Assembly (NCBI GenBank): GCA_024277955.1
Contig: JAJRUE010000217.1
Coordinates: 1 to 5,236, forward strand
Length of the DNA: 5,236 nt
DNA from: Alphaproteobacteria bacterium
GTDB taxonomy: Bacteria; Pseudomonadota; Alphaproteobacteria; Rhodobacterales; Rhodobacteraceae
Reading direction: 5' to 3'
The notes below the pieces were generated by a model that was not told where the DNA came from, did not search any database, and saw nothing but the letters and a program-made list of their open reading frames with translations. The stretch's first letter is position 1, and every line of letters starts with the position of its first letter. Positions 1 through 5,236 of the stretch are shown piece by piece. The position numbers were made by a program, and so were the translations under genes.

Positions 1-27
1 CGCAGGGGCGCTCTGCTTGCCAGGCTT

Positions 28-1920
28 TCAGCCTTTCGGATAGCCGAGGGTTTTCAGGGCTTCGGTGATTTCATCGAGGATGGCCGGGTCGTCGATGGTG
101 GCGGGCATTTTCCAGTCGCGCCCGTCGGCGATGGCGCCCATGGTGCCGCGCAGGATCTTGCCGGAACGCGTCTTCGGAAGCCTCTCGACCACCACCGCCA
201 GTTTGAAGGCGGCCACGGGGCCGATCTTTTCGCGCACCAGCTTGACCACTTCGCCGACCACCTCGGCCGCATCGCGCCCGGCGCCGGCGTTCATGCACAA
301 AAAGCCCAGCGGCAGTTGCCCCTTGAGCTGGTCTGCGACCCCGATCACCGCGCATTCGGCAACGTCCGGGTGGCTGGCCAGCACTTCTTCCATGGCGCCG
401 GTGGACAGGCGGTGGCCGGCGACGTTGATCACGTCATCGGTGCGCGCCATGATGTAGAGATAGCCGTCTTCGTCCATGTAGCCGGCGTCGCCGGTTTCGT
501 AGTAGCCGGGGAAGTGGTCGAGGTAGCTCTTGCGGTAGCGGTCTTCGGCGTTCCACAGGTTGGGCAGCGTGCCCGGCGGCAGCGGCAGCTTGATGACGAT
601 CGCCCCCAGCTCGCCCGCCGGCAGTTCCTGGCCGTCGTCGTCCAGCACCCGCACGTCGTAGCCCGGCATCGGCACGCCGGGAGAGCCGATCTTGACCGGC
701 AGCAGTCCCAGCCCCACCGGGATCGCCGAGATCGCCCAGCCGGTTTCGGTCTGCCACCAGTGGTCGATCACCGGCACGCCCAGCTGGTCCCGGGCCCAGT
801 GGATCGTGTCCGGGTCGGACCGTTCGCCGGCCAGAAACAGGGTTTGCAGCGACGACAGGTCGTATTTCTTAACCAATTCGCCCGCCGGATCTTCGCGCTT
901 GATGGCGCGAAACGCGGTGGGCGCGGTGAAGAGCGCGCGGATCTTGTATTCCTCGATCATCCGCCAGAAGGTGCCGGCGTCGGGGGTGCCGACGGGCTTG
1001 CCTTCGAACACCACGGTGGTGTTGCCGTGGATCAGCGGGCCGTAGCAGATATAGCTGTGCCCCACGACCCAGCCCACGTCCGAGGCCGCCCAGTAGACAT
1101 CGCCAGGCTCCATGCCGTAGATCGCCTTCATCGTCCAGTTCAGCGCGACCAGGTGGCCGCCGGTGTGGCGGATCACCCCCTTGGGCTGGCCGGTGGTGCC
1201 CGAGGTGTATAGCACGTAGACCGGGTGGTTGCCCTCGACCGGCACGCAGGGCGCGGGTTCGACACCGTCCTGCACCTCGTGCCAGTCGAAATCGCGGCCC
1301 TCGGTCAGCTCGGCGGGCTGCTGTTCGCGCTGCAGGATGATGCAGAACTCGGGCTTGTGGCTGGCCAGGTCAATGGCGCCATCGAGCAGCGGCTTGTAGG
1401 GGACGACCCGGCCCGGTTCGATCCCGCAAGAGGCGGCGATCACCGCCTTGGGGGTGGCGTCGTCGATGCGCACCGCCAGTTCGTTGGCGGCGAACCCGCC
1501 GAACACGACCGAGTGGATCGCCCCGATGCGCGTCACCGCCAGCATCGCCACCAGCGCTTCGGGCACCATCGGCATGTAGATGATCACCCGGTCGCCCTTG
1601 GTGACGCCCCTGGCCACCAGCGCGCCGGCCAGGCGGGCGACCTTTTCCTGCAACTCGCCGTAGCTGATGCGCGCCTTGGCGCCGGTGACCGGGCTGTCGT
1701 AGATGATCGCGGTCTGATCCGCGCGCCCGCCTTCGACGTGGCGGTCCACCGCGTTGTAGCAGGTGTTCACCAGCCCGTCGGAAAACCACTCGTATATCGG
1801 CGCGTTTTCGTCAAACAGCGCCCGGCTTGGTTCGCGGTCCCAGTCGATGGCCTTGGCGGCCTCCATCCAGAAGCCTTCGGGATCGGCCTGCCAGGCCGCG
1901 TATGTGTCTTTGTATGCCAT
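28..1920 (-). CDS. prpE: Propionyl-CoA synthetase (propionate--CoA ligase), PrpE type
   Basis: This 630-residue AMP-forming acyl-CoA synthetase should activate propionate with ATP to propionyl-AMP and then propionyl-CoA in the cytoplasm, feeding propionyl-CoA carboxylase or methylcitrate routes. Visible motifs in order: an N-terminal Acs-type region beginning YKDTYAAW; the P-loop YTSGTTGQPKG at 238-248; DVGWVVGHSY at 281-290; the adenylate-binding HWWQTETG at 387-394; YETGD at 474-478; the hinge region DDVINVAGHRLST at 495-507; and the C-terminal PKTRSGKI at 582-589. K588 there is the catalytic lysine, equivalent to the lysine acetylated by Pat-type enzymes in Salmonella PrpE (family knowledge). 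Length matches the family (about 628-635). The start ATG (complement of 1918-1920) has a GGAGGG Shine-Dalgarno 6 bases upstream. No frameshift or missing motif is seen. PrpE is preferred over acetyl-CoA synthetase on overall resemblance, including the shorter N-terminus; substrate range could still include acetate or acrylate. No pcc or prp neighbours lie in the window. Confidence 0.95.
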   Translation of the reverse strand: MAYKDTYAAWQADPEGFWMEAAKAIDWDREPSRALFDENAPIYEWFSDGLVNTCYNAVDRHVEGGRADQTAIIYDSPVTGAKARISYGELQEKVARLAGALVARGVTKGDRVIIYMPMVPEALVAMLAVTRIGAIHSVVFGGFAANELAVRIDDATPKAVIAASCGIEPGRVVPYKPLLDGAIDLASHKPEFCIILQREQQPAELTEGRDFDWHEVQDGVEPAPCVPVEGNHPVYVLYTSGTTGQPKGVIRHTGGHLVALNWTMKAIYGMEPGDVYWAASDVGWVVGHSYICYGPLIHGNTTVVFEGKPVGTPDAGTFWRMIEEYKIRALFTAPTAFRAIKREDPAGELVKKYDLSSLQTLFLAGERSDPDTIHWARDQLGVPVIDHWWQTETGWAISAIPVGLGLLPVKIGSPGVPMPGYDVRVLDDDGQELPAGELGAIVIKLPLPPGTLPNLWNAEDRYRKSYLDHFPGYYETGDAGYMDEDGYLYIMARTDDVINVAGHRLSTGAMEEVLASHPDVAECAVIGVADQLKGQLPLGFLCMNAGAGRDAAEVVGEVVKLVREKIGPVAAFKLAVVVERLPKTRSGKILRGTMGAIADGRDWKMPATIDDPAILDEITEALKTLGYPKG

Positions 1921-1926
1921 AGTATG

Positions 1927-1932
1927 CCCTCC
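1927..1932 (-). promoter_or_regulatory. Ribosome binding site of prpE
   Basis: On the minus strand this reads GGAGGG and sits 6 bases before the prpE ATG. It is a strong Shine-Dalgarno match and fixes the start at 1920. Confidence 0.85.
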
Positions 1933-1946
1933 GTGGCGGCGCTGGA

Positions 1947-1975
1947 TATCTAGGACGCCCGACGCGGCCAGGCAA
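1947..1975 (-). promoter_or_regulatory. prpE: Candidate prpE promoter (start-proximal)
   Basis: On the minus strand, TTGCCT (1970-1975) is followed after 17 bases by TAGATA (1947-1952). The -35 matches 4 of 6 and the -10 matches 3 of 6 consensus positions. Transcription would begin near 1940, giving a leader of about 20 bases. The -35 box overlaps the first copy of the 21-bp tandem repeat, which would suit control by a factor bound there. The match is weak and rests only on inspection. Confidence 0.3.
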
Positions 1976-2014
1976 GCAAAACCGCCCCCGCCTCAAGCAA
2001 AACCGACCCCGACC
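1973..2014. repeat. 21-bp tandem direct repeat, candidate operator
   Basis: Two adjacent 21-bp units (1973-1993 and 1994-2014) are identical at 18 of 21 positions. Both begin CAAGCAAAACCG and share CCCCG after one differing base. A 21-bp period equals two helical turns, so proteins bound to the units would sit on one face of the DNA. Two oppositely oriented TTTGC sites follow at 2025-2029 and 2035-2039, one helical turn apart. GCAAA/TTTGC half-sites recall the binding motif reported for ScfR-family regulators of propionyl-CoA genes (PccR, related to RamB), quoted from memory. The position directly upstream of prpE supports a regulatory role, but the exact published motif is not present. Confidence 0.55.
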
Positions 2015-2021
2015 GCAGCGT

Positions 2022-2050
2022 ATCTTTGCCACGTTTTGCGCTGGGGTCAA
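2022..2050 (-). promoter_or_regulatory. prpE: Alternative prpE promoter reading out of the palindrome
   Basis: On the minus strand, TTGACC (2045-2050) and AAAGAT (2022-2027) are separated by 17 bases. The -35 matches 5 of 6; the -10 keeps the important second A and final T. The -35 lies inside the left end of the 262-bp palindromic element. If used, the prpE leader would be about 95 bases and would contain both copies of the 21-bp repeat. It is a competing hypothesis to the start-proximal promoter. Confidence 0.3.
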
Positions 2051-2074
2051 AACCCAATCAAGCTGCACCGCCAG
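2044..2074 (+). repeat. Left terminal arm of the palindrome
   Basis: This is the 31-bp arm facing prpE. It differs from the complement of the right arm only at 2056 and 2062. On the minus strand it carries TTTTGACCCC, a -35-like sequence pointing towards prpE. Confidence 0.85.
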
Positions 2075-2178
2075 CACGATAGGCGCGAAATATCCGACGC
2101 TCGGGGCGCGCGCGGCAGGGTGGTTCCTTTTCGAAGCGGCCCAAGACGCTGAGATGAAGCGCCTTTCACGCCCGAAGG

Positions 2179-2275
2179 GTTTGGCGGATTTCCGCCCCGG
2201 CTGCGTTACAGGCCCTTGAAACAGAACCACTATTCCTGCGACCCTGTGCCTTGCCAGAACGGAAATCTGCCAAAC
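2179..2275 (+). repeat. Nested inverted repeat with competing hairpins
   Basis: Within the right half of the palindrome, 2179-2194 (GTTTGGCGGATTTCCG) is the inverted complement of 2260-2275 at 15 of 16 positions, with 65 bases between. Each half can instead form its own local hairpin: GGCGG-ATTT-CCGCC at 2183-2196 and GCCA-AAC-TGGC at 2269-2279. Neither is followed by a T-run, so they do not look like intrinsic terminators. Confidence 0.6.
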
Positions 2276-2305
2276 TGGCGGTGCAGGTTGATCGGGTTTT
2301 GACCC
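2275..2305 (-). repeat. Right terminal arm of the palindrome
   Basis: This is the 31-bp arm facing the glycosyltransferase genes. It is the inverted partner of 2044-2074, with 29 of 31 positions matching. On the plus strand it carries TTTTGACCCT pointing towards the glycosyltransferase operon, but no good -10 box lies 16-18 bases downstream. Confidence 0.85.
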
Positions 2306-2411
2306 TAACGTCCAAGCCGGGGCGGGGCGATCTTGAAACGCGCCGGCCATTGTGCAATTCACGGGACCATTGAAACCGGCGTTTGTGGCGCGGGTGCAGG
2401 GCGGCAATGCG

Positions 2412-2426
2412 GCCGGCCGGGCCGGC
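2412..2426 (+). other. GC-rich leader hairpin before the GT2-GtrA gene
   Basis: GCCGGC, three bases CGG, then GCCGGC form a perfect 6-bp G/C stem. It ends 16 bases before the Shine-Dalgarno of the next gene. It could influence leader structure, but such runs are common by chance in high-GC DNA. Confidence 0.3.
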
Positions 2427-2440
2427 AGGGCAAGCGCGAA

Positions 2441-2448
2441 AAGGCGGA
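2441..2448 (+). promoter_or_regulatory. Ribosome binding site deciding the GT2-GtrA start
   Basis: AAGGCGGA, one base off the ideal AAGGAGGA, lies 5 bases before the ATG at 2454. This is why that start is chosen over the in-frame GTG at 2352, which would add 34 residues unlike the family and has no comparable site. Confidence 0.75.
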
Positions 2449-2453
2449 CATGC

Positions 2454-3617
2454 ATGAAACAGGATAACGTGGCGGCCTCGGCCCAAGCCCAGCCCGGCGG
2501 CGCCGCCGCTTCGCGCCCCGGAACCGGCGAGCTGGACATCGCGGTGATCGTGCCGACCTTCAACGAACTGGACAACGTCGAAGCCATTGTCGAGCGGCTG
2601 GACCGGGTCCTGGCCGGGCTGGCGCATGAAATCATCTTTGTCGACGACAACAGCCCCGACGGCACCGCCGACAAGGTGCGCGCGCTGGTTGCGAAATACC
2701 CGCAGGTGCGCTGCGTGCAGCGGATCGGCCGGCGCGGCCTGTCGATCGCGGTCGTCGAAGGCTTCATGGCCACCAGCGCGCCGGTGGCGGCGGTGATCGA
2801 CGGCGATCTGCAGCATGACGAAACCCGCCTGCCGGAAATGCTGGAAACCCTGCGCCGCGAAGGCGCCGATATCGTCGTCGGGTCGCGCTACATGGAAGGC
2901 GGGGGTTTTGGCGACTGGTCGCAAAACCGGCTGCGCATGTCGAAACTGGCCACCGCGCTGTCGCTGCGCCTGACCGGCGTGACGCTCAGCGACCCGATGA
3001 GCGGGTTTTTCATGGTCCGGATGGAGGCGTTTCGCGCCCGCGTCGGCGATGTCACGGGGGTCGGCTACAAGATCTTGCTGGATATTCTTTCGGCGCGCGG
3101 CGCGCAGTTGTCGCTGGCCGAGGTTCCTTACGAATTCGCCACCCGCCAGGCCGGGGAAAGCAAGCTGGACAACAAGGTGATGCTCGATTTCTTCGAGCTG
3201 CTGATCGCGCGCACGCTCGGGCGCTATGTGCCGACCAAGTTCATCATGTTCTCCATGGTCGGCGCGCTGGGCGTGGTGGTGCACATGGCGATCCTGTCGG
3301 GGCTGTTTGGCACCGGGCTGACCGGGTTTGCGGTGGCCCAGGCGACGGCGACGGTGGTGGCGATGACGGTCAATTTCTTCGTGAACAACTTTTTCCCCTA
3401 TTTCGACCGGCGCCTGACCGGCTGGGCGCTGCTGCCCGGCTGGCTGTCGTTTTGCGCGGCTTCGGCGGTGGGGGCGCTGGCCAATGTGGGGCTGGCGGTG
3501 TTCCTGTTTGACAACGTCGGCCTGCCCTGGGTGCTGGCGGCGCTGGCGGGCATCGTGGTGGGCGCGATCTGGAACTACGCGATCACCGCGCTTTACACCT
3601 GGAAAGATCCCAGCTGA
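2454..3617 (+). CDS. Polyprenyl-phosphate glycosyltransferase (GT2, DPM1-like) fused to a GtrA membrane domain
   Basis: This 387-residue protein should transfer a sugar from a nucleotide donor to polyprenyl (undecaprenyl) phosphate at the inner face of the cytoplasmic membrane. After a low-complexity Ala/Pro/Gly leader (about 1-25), a GT2 domain spans about 27-255: PTFNE at 34-38, VDDNSPDGT at 63-71, the R..R.GL..AV pattern at 90-101, the DGDLQHD metal/donor site at 116-122, SDPMSGFFMV at 179-188, GYKILLDIL at 204-212 and GESKLD at 234-239. These are hallmarks of dolichol-phosphate mannose synthase-like enzymes. A GtrA domain follows (about 258-384), with four predicted helices near 262-284, 290-311, 323-352 and 356-381 and NFFVNNFFPYFDRR at 307-320. 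GtrA proteins are thought to help move the lipid-linked sugar across the membrane; in this fused architecture the domain may instead anchor the enzyme. Its stop overlaps the start of the GT39 gene. The sugar (mannose, glucose or another) cannot be decided. Confidence 0.9.
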   Translation: MKQDNVAASAQAQPGGAAASRPGTGELDIAVIVPTFNELDNVEAIVERLDRVLAGLAHEIIFVDDNSPDGTADKVRALVAKYPQVRCVQRIGRRGLSIAVVEGFMATSAPVAAVIDGDLQHDETRLPEMLETLRREGADIVVGSRYMEGGGFGDWSQNRLRMSKLATALSLRLTGVTLSDPMSGFFMVRMEAFRARVGDVTGVGYKILLDILSARGAQLSLAEVPYEFATRQAGESKLDNKVMLDFFELLIARTLGRYVPTKFIMFSMVGALGVVVHMAILSGLFGTGLTGFAVAQATATVVAMTVNFFVNNFFPYFDRRLTGWALLPGWLSFCAASAVGALANVGLAVFLFDNVGLPWVLAALAGIVVGAIWNYAITALYTWKDPS

Positions 3618-3619
3618 TG
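3615..3619 (+). promoter_or_regulatory. TGATG stop-start overlap coupling the two glycosyltransferase genes
   Basis: The TGA of the GT2-GtrA gene (3615-3617) and the ATG of the GT39 gene (3617-3619) share one base. Only a weak GGAAAG purine stretch (3601-3606) lies upstream, so reinitiation by terminating ribosomes is the likely mode of translation. This supports one transcript and matched protein amounts. Confidence 0.85.
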
Positions 3620-5236
3620 GCCAGGGCGCGGGGCCTCGCGGACGGGCGCTACCGCGCGTGGGGGCTGGCCGGGCTTTGGGTGCTGGCGACGGGGTTGAAC
3701 CTGCTCAAGCCGTTCCATCTGGACGATACCGCGCATCTGCTGATCGCCGAACAGATCCTGCGCGACCCGCTGCACCCGCTGTCGCGGACGCTCAACTGGC
3801 TGGACACGGCCGAGCCGATCTTTGTCACCAACCAGCCGCACCTGTTTTTCTACCTGCTGGCCGGGGTGATGGCGGTTTTCGGAACCGGCGAGGTGGTTCT
3901 GCACCTGTTTCTTTCGCTGTTCACCGGGCTGGCGATCTGGGCCGCGCACCGGCTGTTTTCCCGCTTTGTGCCGGATCTGGCGCTGTTTCTGAGCGCGGCG
4001 CTGGTGCTGGGGCCGGGGTTTCTGATCAACCAGAACGTGATGGTGGACATGCCGGTGCTGGCGCTGATGGCGCTGGCGGTGCTGCTGGTGACCGACGAGC
4101 GGCTGAGCGCGCGGCGCGGCGCGGCGGCCTTTGCGGTGTTCAGCGCGGCGCTGCTCAGCAAATATTCCGCCGTGTTCCTGTTTCCGGCGCTGCTGTGGGG
4201 CGCGCTTGCGAACCGGCGGGCCGCGGCCTGGGCGCTGCTGCCGGTGCTGGCGCTGGCGGGGTGGAGCCTGTTCAACCTTTACGACTACGGTGCGGTCCAT
4301 GTGCTGAACCGCCCCGCGAACGAAGGCGGCATCGTGCCGTCGCCCAAGCTGACCATCGCGCTGATCGCCAACCTGGGCGCGTTCGCCGTGCCGGTGGCGG
4401 CGCTGCTGGTGGTGGCGTCGCGCTGGCGGCTGGTCTGGGGGGCGCTGTGGCTGGCAGGCGCGGCGGCGTTCTACCCGGTGATCCTCGTGCTGCTGGCGCG
4501 CCCGGGCGAACCGCTGATGAGCCTGAACGCCCTGCTGTTCGGCGCGGCGGTGGCGGTGGGCGCTGCGGCGGGTGCGCGCGTGGCGCGGCTGGGCTGGACG
4601 CTTTGGCGCGGTCGGGGGGATCCGGCGGGCTGGTTCGCCGGCCACCGGGGTGATGCGACGCTGGTCTTGTGGCTGGCCGGGGGCGCGGTGTTCTTCGCCA
4701 CCTTTCCGCCCTTCATGGCGACGCGCCATGCGCTGTTGCTGGCGGTGCCGCTGTTTGCGCTGGCCTGCCGGGGCCACCTGCGCGCGCCGGGCCTCGGGCG
4801 GGCTGGCGCGATCCTGCTGCCCTGGGCGCTGGTGGGGGTGTTCGTGACCGCCAACGACATCGCCTTTGCCCGGTTCTACCGCGACCAGGCGCCGATCCTG
4901 GCCGACCGCGCCCGCGCCCTGGCCGGACCCGGGGTCAAGGTCTTTACCCGCGGCCACTGGGGCTGGCAGTGGTATGCGGCGCGCGCCGGGATGATCACCT
5001 ATGACAGCCGCGTCAGCGTGATTTCGCCCGGCGATATCCTGGTGGACCCGCAGGGCATCTCGGCCCAGGCGCTGGCGGACGCCGCGCGGTTTGAAACCCT
5101 CGAAACCATCGTCCAGCCTGCGTCAATCTTCACGGTGCTGGACACGCACCGCTTTTATGCCTCGGGCGCCTGGGCGGATGCGGTTTTCAAGCGGTTGCGG
5201 GCGCGCGAAATCAGGATCCTGCGGGCGGCGCGCTGA
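3617..5236 (+). CDS. Multi-pass membrane glycosyltransferase, GT39/PMT (ArnT-like) family
   Basis: This 539-residue polytopic membrane protein should transfer a sugar from a polyprenyl-phosphate donor to an acceptor on the periplasmic side. The first hydrophobic helix (about 14-30) is followed by HLDDTAH at 34-40; D36/D37 sit where GT-C enzymes carry the catalytic acidic residue in the first outer loop. Further family-like features are NQPHLFFYL at 72-80, VDMP at 143-146, LLSKYSAVFLFP at 179-190 and FMATRHALL at 366-374. I count roughly 12-14 hydrophobic segments up to about residue 412. A C-terminal soluble part of about 125 residues contains GHWGWQWYAARAG (446-458) and PGDILVDP (471-478), a tail seen in some bacterial PMT_2 proteins. 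The N-terminus MARARGLADGRYR is positively charged, fitting a cytoplasmic start. The gene is complete, ending in TGA at the last base of the window. The donor is probably the product of the upstream GT2-GtrA enzyme (inferred from coupling). The acceptor could be LPS, capsule, another lipid or protein. Confidence 0.85.
   Translation: MARARGLADGRYRAWGLAGLWVLATGLNLLKPFHLDDTAHLLIAEQILRDPLHPLSRTLNWLDTAEPIFVTNQPHLFFYLLAGVMAVFGTGEVVLHLFLSLFTGLAIWAAHRLFSRFVPDLALFLSAALVLGPGFLINQNVMVDMPVLALMALAVLLVTDERLSARRGAAAFAVFSAALLSKYSAVFLFPALLWGALANRRAAAWALLPVLALAGWSLFNLYDYGAVHVLNRPANEGGIVPSPKLTIALIANLGAFAVPVAALLVVASRWRLVWGALWLAGAAAFYPVILVLLARPGEPLMSLNALLFGAAVAVGAAAGARVARLGWTLWRGRGDPAGWFAGHRGDATLVLWLAGGAVFFATFPPFMATRHALLLAVPLFALACRGHLRAPGLGRAGAILLPWALVGVFVTANDIAFARFYRDQAPILADRARALAGPGVKVFTRGHWGWQWYAARAGMITYDSRVSVISPGDILVDPQGISAQALADAARFETLETIVQPASIFTVLDTHRFYASGAWADAVFKRLRAREIRILRAAR

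Larger units (their letters stand above)
2044..2305. repeat. 262-bp long imperfect palindrome (MITE-like or structured intergenic element)
   Basis: The outer 31 bases (2044-2074) are the inverted complement of 2275-2305 at 29 of 31 positions, beginning GGGTCAAAACCC and ending CTGCACCGCCAG. An inner pair, 2120-2151 against 2201-2230, matches at 23 of 30 aligned positions with two one-base gaps, sharing GGCC, CTT, GAAA and GAACCAC. Both pairs are centred on about 2175, exactly where CCCGAAGGG (2171-2179) forms a small hairpin. Between the matching patches the arms have diverged but keep nearly equal length (45 and 44 bases). This indicates one long foldback structure. It contains no transposase and no convincing ORF. 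No target-site duplication is visible at the ends (GCGCTG on the left, TAACGT on the right). A non-autonomous mobile element, a dispersed palindromic repeat or a structured RNA are all possible. Confidence 0.7.
1921..2453. other. Divergent intergenic region without a convincing gene
   Basis: These 533 bases separate the divergent starts of prpE and the glycosyltransferase pair. From left to right they hold the prpE Shine-Dalgarno and possible promoter, the 21-bp tandem repeat with extra TTTGC sites, the 262-bp palindrome, and a leader of about 150 bases with a GC-rich hairpin before the next Shine-Dalgarno. Open frames crossing the region are extensions of antisense frames of the flanking genes. 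I find no tRNA, no intrinsic terminator with a T-run, and no clear sigma-70 promoter for the glycosyltransferase operon; TTGAAA at 2333-2338 has no convincing -10 partner. Confidence 0.7.

Noticed and set aside
316..1212. 298-residue plus-strand open frame opposite prpE
   Set aside because: Low-complexity Val/Ala/Arg/His composition; fully antisense to a gene with intact catalytic motifs.
1973..2014. CRISPR-like or short tandem repeat array
   Set aside because: Only two adjacent 21-bp units with no spacers; helical phasing next to prpE suggests an operator instead.
1763..2152. Plus-strand open frame running from prpE antisense into the intergenic region
   Set aside because: No family resemblance; its end lies inside the palindromic element and it lacks a credible ribosome binding site.
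2183..2196. Intrinsic terminator at the GGCGG-ATTT-CCGCC hairpin
   Set aside because: No T-run follows on either strand and no gene ends nearby.
2154..2219. 21-codon plus-strand ORF starting MKRLSRPKGLADF across the palindrome centre
   Set aside because: No Shine-Dalgarno, very short, and the sequence is constrained by the palindrome; it could only be a leader peptide on further evidence.
2044..2305. Tn3-derived miniature element (TIME), because the left end begins GGGGTC and the size is similar
   Set aside because: The right end begins AGGGTC, the usual TAAG at the inner end of 38-bp Tn3 repeats is absent, and no 5-bp target duplication is seen.
2352..2453. Upstream GTG start for the GT2-GtrA protein, adding 34 residues
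   Set aside because: The extra residues are unlike the family and the ATG at 2454 has a good Shine-Dalgarno at the right distance.
2166..3284. Long minus-strand open frame antisense to the GT2-GtrA gene
   Set aside because: Composition is Arg/His/Gln/Ala-rich with no domain, typical of an antisense frame in high-GC DNA; the plus-strand frame has clear GT2 motifs.
3593..4957. 454-residue minus-strand open frame antisense to the GT39 gene
   Set aside because: Extreme Gln/Arg/His/Pro content and no recognisable domain; a shadow of the GC-rich coding strand opposite.

Overview
The window is a GC-rich stretch (about two-thirds G+C by eye) with typical high-GC alphaproteobacterial codon use. The gene content and protein style (PrpE-type propionyl-CoA synthetase, a Dol-P-mannose-synthase-like GT2 fused to GtrA, and a GT39 protein with a GHWGWQWY-type tail) suggest a member of the Rhodobacterales or a close relative. 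This assignment is an inference from composition and protein resemblance, not from a search.

Layout: (1) 28-1920, minus strand, a complete prpE gene for propionyl-CoA synthetase with all adenylation motifs and the catalytic lysine intact. (2) 1921-2453, a 533-bp divergent intergenic region with no convincing gene. It is structured. Next to prpE lies a 21-bp tandem repeat with GCAAA/TTTGC half-sites, probably a regulator-binding region. Beyond it is a 262-bp imperfect palindrome (2044-2305) whose outer arms match at 29 of 31 positions, whose middle patches match at 23 of 30, and whose centre is the small hairpin CCCGAAGGG. A GC-rich hairpin and a good Shine-Dalgarno site precede the next gene. 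(3) 2454-3617, plus strand, a polyprenyl-phosphate glycosyltransferase (GT2) fused to a four-helix GtrA domain. (4) 3617-5236, plus strand, a GT39/ArnT-like multi-pass glycosyltransferase. Its start overlaps the preceding stop by one base (TGATG), so the two are almost certainly one translationally coupled unit.

How the genes work together: the GT2-GtrA protein should load a sugar onto undecaprenyl (polyprenyl) phosphate at the cytoplasmic face and may help move it across the membrane. The GT39 protein should then transfer that sugar to a periplasmic acceptor (glycan, lipid or protein). The acceptor and the sugar cannot be read from the sequence. prpE is divergently transcribed and has no evident functional link to this pair; it activates propionate for central carbon metabolism.

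The coding genes belong to known families. The least explained part of the window is the long palindromic element between the two transcription units. It looks like a small non-autonomous mobile element or dispersed repeat, or a long structured RNA hairpin; the sequence alone does not decide which.
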